64,000 nt of DNA, from positions 186,001-250,000 of the forward strand of contig NZ_NKYF01000002.1 of assembly GCF_002262885.1 (NCBI RefSeq). The letters run 5' to 3'. The position numbers were made by a program, and so were the translations under genes. The notes beneath the pieces were generated by a model. That model was not told the origin of the DNA. It was given only the letters and a program-made list of their open reading frames with translations, and searched no databases. The DNA comes from Pseudonocardia sp. MH-G8 (GTDB lineage Bacteria > Actinomycetota > Actinomycetes > Mycobacteriales > Pseudonocardiaceae). Positions 58,641 through 64,000 of the stretch are shown piece by piece. The stretch's first letter is position 1. Every line of letters starts with the position of its first letter.

Positions 58641-59045
58641 CTAGCGCCGCTCGGCCGCGGCCAACCGGCGTCCGGCCTCCTCCCAGGTGGGCAGCGCGCT
58701 CCCCGGGGTGTTCCAGAACCGGAAGACCGAACCGGCCATGGCGCCACGCTGCCGTGCCATCACGGTGCGGTGCGGCTCGGCCCGCACGGCCGCGTCCAGG
58801 CAGGCGCGGTCGCGCCAGGCGCTGAGGGTCGCGAACTCGCGGCGCAGCGGGTGCGCGACCAGGGAGAGGCCGACGACGCCGGGCGCCTTGCGCATCTGCG
58901 CGTGCACCCGCATCGCGTCGACGAAGAACGGCAGCACGTGGCGCAGGCCGCGCACACGGAACCGGGACGCCATCACGAGGACCTCGGCGGTCGGCTCGGG
59001 CGTGGCGACGGTGATCCAGGGCAGGGTGGGCACGGGAACCTCCAT
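58641..59045 (-). CDS. Antibiotic-biosynthesis-monooxygenase/DUF3291-like small protein
   Basis: The 134-residue protein (MEVPVPTLPWITVATPEPTA) has an alpha/beta ferredoxin-like layout with VLVMASRFRVRGLRHVLPFF, VGLSLVAHPLRREFATLSAW and CLDAAVRAEPHRTVMAR, as in spheroidene-monooxygenase-like and DUF3291 proteins. The function is unknown, perhaps oxidation or quenching of a reactive small molecule. It is divergent from a TetR gene; two matching operators lie between them, so it is the probable target. Confidence 0.82.
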   Translation of the reverse strand: MEVPVPTLPWITVATPEPTAEVLVMASRFRVRGLRHVLPFFVDAMRVHAQMRKAPGVVGLSLVAHPLRREFATLSAWRDRACLDAAVRAEPHRTVMARQRGAMAGSVFRFWNTPGSALPTWEEAGRRLAAAERR

Positions 59046-59048
59046 GAG

Positions 59049-59098
59049 TCTTGTCGTTGACAAGATGCCCGTCCGACCACATCTTGTCAATGACAAGA
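59049..59098. promoter_or_regulatory. Twin TetR operators in a divergent promoter
   Basis: Two palindromes of the same kind occur: TCTTGTCGTTGACAAGA (59049-59065, one mismatch) and TCTTGTCAATGACAAGA (59082-59098, perfect). Their centres are 33 bases apart, about three helical turns, so two dimers could bind the same face. Confidence 0.9.
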
Positions 59099-59117
59099 CA
59101 CGCGGTAGGCTGAGCGG

Positions 59118-59672
59118 GTGCCCTACCACCACGGCGATCTGCGACGGGCCCTGCTCGACACCGCACTCGAGGCGATCGGCGAGCACGGCCCGGCCGCGGT
59201 CAGCCTGCGCGACGTGGCGCGGCGGGCCGGGGTGTCCCACGCGGCGCCCACGCACCACTTCCGCGACAAGGCAGGGCTGCTCACCGCGCTCGCGACGGAG
59301 GGGTGGTCGCTGCTGGCGGACGCGCTGGGCGAGGCGGCCGGCCAGGGGTTCGGCGAGGTCGGCGTCGGTTACGTCCTGTTCGCCACCTCCCACCCCGCGC
59401 ACTTCGCGGTGATGCGCGCCCCCGGGCTCGCTCGGGCTGATGACCCGGAGCTTCAGGCCGCCATGCGCCGCGCAGAGGCGCAACTGCAGTCCGGCGCGGA
59501 GCGCTTCGCGACCGGCAGCGGGCGGGGGAACAGCGCCACCGCCCTGGCCGCCTGGTCACTGGTTCACGGGCTCGCCGCCCTGCTCCTCGAAGGTGCCGTG
59601 GCCCCCGAGCCCGGGTCGGACGTGGCCACGCTCGCGCGCGACGTCACCGCACACCTGCGCCCACCGCCCTGA
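59118..59672 (+). CDS. TetR-family transcriptional regulator
   Basis: The 184-residue protein starts with the HTH (YHHGDLRRALLDTALEAIGE, VSLRDVARRAGVSHAAPTHH, FRDKAGLLTALAT) followed by a helical ligand domain (AAWSLVHGLAALLLEGAV), as in the TetR_C_25/WHG-type group. GTG 59118 directly precedes the HTH. It is divergent from the DUF3291-like gene, and the operators directly before it indicate autorepression. Confidence 0.95.
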   Translation: MPYHHGDLRRALLDTALEAIGEHGPAAVSLRDVARRAGVSHAAPTHHFRDKAGLLTALATEGWSLLADALGEAAGQGFGEVGVGYVLFATSHPAHFAVMRAPGLARADDPELQAAMRRAEAQLQSGAERFATGSGRGNSATALAAWSLVHGLAALLLEGAVAPEPGSDVATLARDVTAHLRPPP

Positions 59673-59684
59673 GGCGTGCCATGA

Positions 59685-60788
59685 TCACCAGCCGGAGAAG
59701 AAGCGCTCCTCCGCACGGGCGCGGGCACTCGTCGAGCCCACGACGAGCTCGGTGGGCAGCGTGACCCGGCGCGGACGGTTGCGGTCGCCGCGTTCCAGCA
59801 GCAGTTCCCCGGCCACGCGACCCTTCTCCAGCACGGGCTGGCGCACGGTCGTCAGGCCGGCGCGCTCGGCCTCGGGCACGCCGTCGAACCCGGTGATCGT
59901 GAGCTGCTCCGGCACCCTCAGGCCACGGGCCGAGGCGTGCCCGAGCGCGCCGAGGGCCAGGATGTCGGAGGTGCAGATGACGGCCGTGAGGTCGGAGTGC
60001 GCCGCGAGCAGGGCCGCCGCCGCGTCCTGCCCGGCCTCGACGGTGTGCTCGAAGCGCTCGTGCACGGGCACACCCGTCCAGTCCACACCGACCTCGGCCA
60101 GGCCGTCCCGGATCCCCGCCAGCCGGTCGCGCTGCACCGGGTAGGTGGCGCCCGCCTGCCGCTCCGCGGAGACCGGACCGTCGTTGCGACCGGCCGCCAG
60201 GCGCATGCACAGCACCCCGACCCGCCGGTGCCCGAGCCCGGCCACGTGCCGGGTGAGCGCGAGCATGCCGGCGCGGTCGTCGACACCGACCCGGTCCACG
60301 CCCTCCACGCCCGTGGGCTGGTCGCAGACCACGGTGGGCAACGGACGCTCGAGCACGGCGAGGAAGTGCGGGTCGTCCTCGCGCACGGAGTAGACGACGA
60401 ACCCGTCGACACCCGCCTGGTGCACGGTCGTGACGTCCACCTGCTCCGGACTGACCGGCACCAGCAGCAGTCCCTGGCCCGCCTTCTCGCAGGCGAGCGC
60501 GAGACCCTCGAGGAACCCGGTGGCCGCGGGGTCGCGGAAGGCGTAGGACAGCGCCTCGGTGAGCAGCAGCCCGACGGCGCCCGCCTTGCGCGTGCGCAGG
60601 GAGCGGGCCACGGGGTCCGGCCCCGGGTACCCGAGGCGGCGGGCCGCCTCCAGCACGCGCGCGCGCAGGGGCGCCGACAGCTGGTCGGGGCGGTTGTACG
60701 CGTTCGAGACCGTCGTCCGTGACACACCGAGCTCGGCAGCCAGCGAGGCGAGAGTCGCAGGCCGGCGGACGTTGGGAGGCCCTGCCAT
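59685..60788 (-). CDS. LacI-family transcriptional regulator
   Basis: The 367-residue protein has a LacI HTH (TLASLAAELGVSRTTVSNAY, NRPDQLSAPLRARVLEAARR with the hinge GYPGPDPVARSLRT) and a periplasmic-binding-type effector domain (GAVGLLLTEALSYAFRDPAA, VDGFVVYSVREDDPH, VDDRAGMLALTRHVAGLGHR, TAVICTSDILALGALGHA, TITGFDGVPEAERAGLTTVR). It likely responds to a sugar. No transport genes for sugar are adjacent: the divergent neighbour is a zinc operon, so the target probably lies elsewhere. Confidence 0.94.
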   Translation of the reverse strand: MAGPPNVRRPATLASLAAELGVSRTTVSNAYNRPDQLSAPLRARVLEAARRLGYPGPDPVARSLRTRKAGAVGLLLTEALSYAFRDPAATGFLEGLALACEKAGQGLLLVPVSPEQVDVTTVHQAGVDGFVVYSVREDDPHFLAVLERPLPTVVCDQPTGVEGVDRVGVDDRAGMLALTRHVAGLGHRRVGVLCMRLAAGRNDGPVSAERQAGATYPVQRDRLAGIRDGLAEVGVDWTGVPVHERFEHTVEAGQDAAAALLAAHSDLTAVICTSDILALGALGHASARGLRVPEQLTITGFDGVPEAERAGLTTVRQPVLEKGRVAGELLLERGDRNRPRRVTLPTELVVGSTSARARAEERFFSGW

Positions 60789-60877
60789 CCGCGAACCGTA
60801 ACGGTTCAGACACTCAGCGGGAAAGTCGTGTGACGCGGCCCTCGGGGAGGGCCTCGCATCACGGGTTAGAGTGAATC

Positions 60878-60890
60878 GACAACGGTTATC
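60878..60890. promoter_or_regulatory. Probable Zur box of the zinc uptake operon
   Basis: GACAACGGTTATC is an imperfect palindrome (GAYAAC-G-GTTATC) 12 bases before the ATG of the binding protein, in the only AT-richer patch of the gap. Position and shape fit a zinc-uptake repressor site; actinobacterial Zur sites are similar dyads but vary, so this is a likely, not proven, match. Confidence 0.65.
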
Positions 60891-60902
60891 ACTCCTTACG
60901 AT

Positions 60903-61922
60903 ATGTCCGGGAGCTTCCCCATGCCGTACCGCCGCGCAGCCGTCGCCGCGCTCGCCGCACTCGCCCTCGCCGGCTGCGGCGCCGGCCCCGAGGCACCCCC
61001 CGCCGACGCGCCCGTAGGCGAGGAGCCGCTCGCCGTCGTCGCCTCCACCAACGTCTACGGCAGCATCGCCGAGGCCGTCGGCGGCGACCGCGTCAGCGTG
61101 GAATCGATCATCGACGACCCCGCCGCCGACCCGCACTCCTACGAGAGCACCCCCGCCGACGCCGCCGCCGTCGCCGAAGCGCGGCTCGTCGTCGCCAACG
61201 GAGGCGGCTACGACGACTTCGTGACGCAGCTCGTGGAAGCCTCCGGCAGCGCGCCGACCGTGATCGAGGCGGTCGAGGTCTCCGGTCTCGCGCCCGAGGA
61301 AGAGCACGCCGAGAGCGAGGAGCACGCCGCGGACGAGCACGCCGCGGACGAGCACGGGCACGGGCACGCGCACGAGCACGGCGAGTTCAACGAGCACGTC
61401 TGGTACAGCCTGCCCACCGTGCAGGCCCTCGCGACGCGGCTGGCCACCGACCTCGGCGCGGCCGACCCGGCCGGCGCGGCCGAGTTCACGGCGAACGCGG
61501 AGGCGTTCAACGGCAGCGTGGCCGAGCTGGTCAGCCGCGCCGAGGCGATCGGGGCCGCACAGCCCGGCGCCCGGGTCGCCGTCACCGAGCCGGTCCCCGG
61601 CTACCTCGTCGAGGCCGCAGGCCTCACCGACGTCACGCCCCCGGAGTTCACCGAGGCCATCGAGGAGGACACCGACCCGCCGGCCGCCGTCCTCCAGGAG
61701 ACGCTCACGCTGTTCCAGGGCGACCCCGTGCGGGCCCTGATCGTCAACGCGCAGACCGAGACCCCCAGCACCGACCAGGTGCGCCAGGCGGCGCAGACTG
61801 CAGGGGTGCCCGTCGTGGAGATGACCGAGACGCTCCCGGAGGGCACGACCGACTACGTCGCCTGGATGGGCGCCCAGATCGACGCCCTCGGCGGCGCGCT
61901 GGGGACCGCGACCGGAAGCTGA
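60903..61922 (+). CDS. znuA: Zinc ABC transporter substrate-binding lipoprotein
   Basis: The 339-residue protein has a lipoprotein signal (VAALAALALAGCGAG, Cys about 25), the cluster A-I fold (VVASTNVYGSIAEAVGGDRV, DDPAADPHSYESTPADAAAV) and a His-rich loop (DEHGHGHAHEHGEFNEHVW) typical of zinc- rather than manganese-binding members. ATG 60903 lacks an obvious ribosome-binding site; ATG 60921 (MPYRRAAVAAL) is an alternative that still keeps the signal. It leads a three-gene zinc uptake operon. Confidence 0.95.
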   Translation: MSGSFPMPYRRAAVAALAALALAGCGAGPEAPPADAPVGEEPLAVVASTNVYGSIAEAVGGDRVSVESIIDDPAADPHSYESTPADAAAVAEARLVVANGGGYDDFVTQLVEASGSAPTVIEAVEVSGLAPEEEHAESEEHAADEHAADEHGHGHAHEHGEFNEHVWYSLPTVQALATRLATDLGAADPAGAAEFTANAEAFNGSVAELVSRAEAIGAAQPGARVAVTEPVPGYLVEAAGLTDVTPPEFTEAIEEDTDPPAAVLQETLTLFQGDPVRALIVNAQTETPSTDQVRQAAQTAGVPVVEMTETLPEGTTDYVAWMGAQIDALGGALGTATGS

Positions 61923-61927
61923 GGCCC

Positions 61928-62767
61928 GTGCCCGCACCACCCACCACACCCACCGACGCCCCGACCGACGTCGCGCCTGCGGTGTCGCTGCGCGGCGCGC
62001 GCGTGAGCTTCGGCGACCGCACGCTGTGGGACGGACTCGACCTGGACATCGCGCCCGGCGAGTTCGTGGCGGTGCTCGGCCCCAACGGTTCCGGCAAGAC
62101 CACCCTCGTGCGGGTGCTGCTCGGGCTGCTCCCGCTGTCGGCGGGCGAGGTCCGCATCGCCGGCCGCGCGCCGCGGCGCGGCAGCCCCGCCATCGGCTAC
62201 GTCCCCCAGCAGAAGGCGCTCGACCCGGACCTGCCGCTGCGCGGACGCGACCTCGTCGGCCTCGGCCTGGACGGGCACCGCTTCGGGCTCGGGCTGCGGG
62301 GCCGGCGCGAGCGGCGGGACCGGGTGGACGCCGCGCTGGCCGCCGTCGCCGGCACCGCCTACGCCGACGCGCCGGTCGGGCGCCTGTCCGGCGGCGAGCA
62401 GCAGCGCCTGCGGGTGGCCCAGGCCCTGGTGGGCGACCCGGACGTGCTGCTGTGCGACGAGCCGCTGCTCTCGCTCGACCTGTCCCACCAGCGCACGGTC
62501 ACCCGGCTGGTCGACGAACGGCGGCGCACCGCGGACACGGCCGTGCTGTTCGTGACGCACGAGATCAACCCGGTGCTGCCGCTCGTGGACCGCGTGCTCT
62601 ACCTCGTGGACGGCCGCTTCCGGATCGGGCCGCCGGAGCAGGTCATGACGTCCGAGGTGCTCTCCGAGCTCTACCGCACCCACGTCGACGTCCTGCGCGT
62701 GCGCGGGCGGCTCGTCGTGGTCGGCGCCGAGGAGCGCGGCGAGCACTGCCACGAGGAGTCGGCGTGA
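61928..62767 (+). CDS. znuC: Zinc ABC transporter ATP-binding protein
   Basis: The 279-residue protein has Walker A (VLGPNGSGKTTLVRVLLGLL), Q-loop (IGYVPQQKALDPDLPLRGRD), signature (VGRLSGGEQQRLRVAQALVG), Walker B (DVLLCDEPLLSLD) and switch His (VLFVTHEI). It begins at GTG 61928, five bases after the znuA stop, and overlaps the permease gene by four bases. Confidence 0.95.
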   Translation: MPAPPTTPTDAPTDVAPAVSLRGARVSFGDRTLWDGLDLDIAPGEFVAVLGPNGSGKTTLVRVLLGLLPLSAGEVRIAGRAPRRGSPAIGYVPQQKALDPDLPLRGRDLVGLGLDGHRFGLGLRGRRERRDRVDAALAAVAGTAYADAPVGRLSGGEQQRLRVAQALVGDPDVLLCDEPLLSLDLSHQRTVTRLVDERRRTADTAVLFVTHEINPVLPLVDRVLYLVDGRFRIGPPEQVMTSEVLSELYRTHVDVLRVRGRLVVVGAEERGEHCHEESA

Positions 62768-63660
62768 GCGAGCTCCTGGAGCAGTTGTTCTCGTTCGAGG
62801 GGATCGGCGAGCTGCTCACGGCCGAGTTCGTGCAGAACGCGCTGATCGCCTGCGCTCTGCTCGGCGTCGTGGCCGGCAGCCTCGCCCCCCTCATCGTCGC
62901 GCGCGGCATGGCGTTCGCCGTGCACGGCAGCGCCGAGCTCGCGTTCACCGGCGGAGCAGCCGCCCTGCTCCTCGGGATCAGCGTCGGGATCGGAGCCGCG
63001 GCCGGCGCGATCATCGCCGGAGCGGTCTTCGGCATCTTGGGCCTGCGCGAGCGGCAACGCGACTCCGCGATCGGCGTCGTCCTCGCGTTCGGGCTCGGGC
63101 TCGGTGTGCTGCTGCTGGCCATGTACAGCGGGCGCGCGTCGAGCAAGTTCGGCCTGCTGGTGGGTTCCATCGTCTCCGTCACCCGCGAAGACCTCATCGT
63201 GCTCGCGGTCACGGCGGCAGTGATCATCCTCGTGACGGGTGTGCTGTACCGGCCGCTCCTGTTCTCGAGCACGGACCCGGTGGTCGCCGCAGCCCGCGGC
63301 GTCCCCGTTCGGCAGCTCTCGGTGCTGTTCGCCGTCCTGGTCGGGCTGCTGACCGCGGTCGCCGTCCCGATCGTGGGCGCCATCCTGGTGCTGTCGGTCA
63401 CCATCACCCCCGGCGCCGCAGCTGCTCGCATCTCGAGCAACCCGGCGGTGGCGACGGTGCTGGCCTTCGCCTTCGCGGAGACCGCCCTGGTGGGAGGGGC
63501 ACTCCTCTCCCTGGCGCCCGGACTCCCGATCTCCGGCTACGTCGCTTCGATCTCGTTCCTCATCTACCTCTGCTGCCGCGTCATCGGGAAGATGCGAGAT
63601 CCGGCGAGGGCGTCCCGACTGCGAGCGCGGGGTCCTCGGGAGCCTGCAACGTCAGCCTGA
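62764..63660 (+). CDS. znuB: Zinc ABC transporter permease
   Basis: The 298-residue protein has about eight membrane helices with the ABC-3 family pattern (FVQNALIACALLGVVAGSLA, IVARGMAFAVHGSAELAFTG, VLFAVLVGLLTAVAVPIVGA, LVLSVTITPGAAAARIS). The GTG overlaps the znuC stop (GTGA). The last ~15 residues are basic and may be cytoplasmic. It completes a ZnuABC-type importer. Confidence 0.95.
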   Translation: MSELLEQLFSFEGIGELLTAEFVQNALIACALLGVVAGSLAPLIVARGMAFAVHGSAELAFTGGAAALLLGISVGIGAAAGAIIAGAVFGILGLRERQRDSAIGVVLAFGLGLGVLLLAMYSGRASSKFGLLVGSIVSVTREDLIVLAVTAAVIILVTGVLYRPLLFSSTDPVVAAARGVPVRQLSVLFAVLVGLLTAVAVPIVGAILVLSVTITPGAAAARISSNPAVATVLAFAFAETALVGGALLSLAPGLPISGYVASISFLIYLCCRVIGKMRDPARASRLRARGPREPATSA

Positions 63661-63751
63661 CCGGCGACCGCCAGAGGCGTGGATCGCCACGGAGGTTCAA
63701 CCGTCCGTGCAGCCAACGGGAGCGTGTTGCCGGATGGGGCCGCAGTGCGGG

Positions 63752-64000
63752 TGGTGATCGCTGCGAGAAGCACCTGACGTCGCCGCGACAGCAACCACGC
63801 ACTGCTCGCACCGATCACCCGGCCCTGATCACTCCGACAAGTACGCCACCGTCGTCGTACCCGCGCCCAGGTGCTGATCAGATCGATCACCGCGGGCCGC
63901 GTCGCGGCCGGCATCGTCGATCACGGGCGGATGGTCGTGCTCGACGATCGACCGACCACCATGTGCCCGTGATCGACGCAGCGCCCGCGGTGCGGGCCTG
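63752..64000. repeat. Dispersed intergenic repeat, copy 2 (at least 249 bp, runs to the window edge)
   Basis: This stretch matches 21342-21560 from TGGTGATCGCTGCGAGAAG through ATGTGCCCGTGATCGACGCA to the last base. It differs by scattered substitutions and an extra ~30 bases around 63910-63945 containing a short inverted repeat (CGTCGATCACG). It lies 91 bases after the zinc permease stop. The sequence continues out of the window, so its true end is unknown. Confidence 0.85.

Overview
The window is very GC-rich DNA with many GTG starts, 4-base stop/start overlaps and several apparently leaderless genes. Its gene content (ectoine genes, DUF3159, a mycothiol-type DinB protein, ThrE, a GerMN lipoprotein) fits a high-GC actinomycete, most likely of the Pseudonocardia group. 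That placement is an impression from gene content; there is no rRNA here.

The left 30% (1-19274, minus strand) is one uninterrupted reading frame. I checked every possible stop triplet in that frame and found none between the ATG at 19274 and the window edge, so the protein has more than 6,424 residues and continues out of view. It has an N-terminal export signal, acidic 13-residue repeats, Lys/Ala-rich coiled coil, about 44 regularly spaced cysteine pairs, a region resembling polymorphic-toxin DUF4781 proteins, more coiled coil, several groups of membrane segments, an HEELH motif, a degenerate PPM (PP2C) phosphatase-like domain, and a duplicated ~400-residue module on either side of that domain. 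I regard it as the best candidate for an undescribed system.

From 19.7 to 28.5 kb: a YafY/WYL regulator divergent from a RidA protein, a dispersed ~220-250 bp intergenic repeat (second copy at the right edge), a GerMN lipoprotein, a gamma-carbonic anhydrase, a 14-helix MFS exporter, and thiamine genes (thiO-thiS-thiG behind a TPP riboswitch, with thiE divergent).

From 28.8 to 40 kb: membrane proteins, a cytochrome b561-like/molybdopterin oxidoreductase fusion, a two-component system, a GT2-DUF2064-methyltransferase operon, an NAD-dependent epimerase with a Cys-pair insertion, a DUF3159 protein, an SGNH hydrolase and conspicuous long palindromes.

From 40 to 54 kb: a five-gene acyl-CoA operon (ligase, two acyl-CoA dehydrogenases, hydratase, VOC protein), ectABC with a perfect TGTGA-N6-TCACA site upstream, a DinB protein, a TetR/MFS pair next to a DUF3626 gene, and an iron-siderophore binding protein plus siderophore-interacting reductase behind a partial iron box.

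From 54 to 64 kb: a small excisionase-like gene and an orphan ORF beside a tRNA-Thr gene, a ThrE exporter, trehalose genes otsA-otsB, a TetR regulator with twin perfect operators, a LacI regulator, and a zinc ABC uptake operon with a probable Zur box. The window ends inside the second copy of the dispersed repeat.
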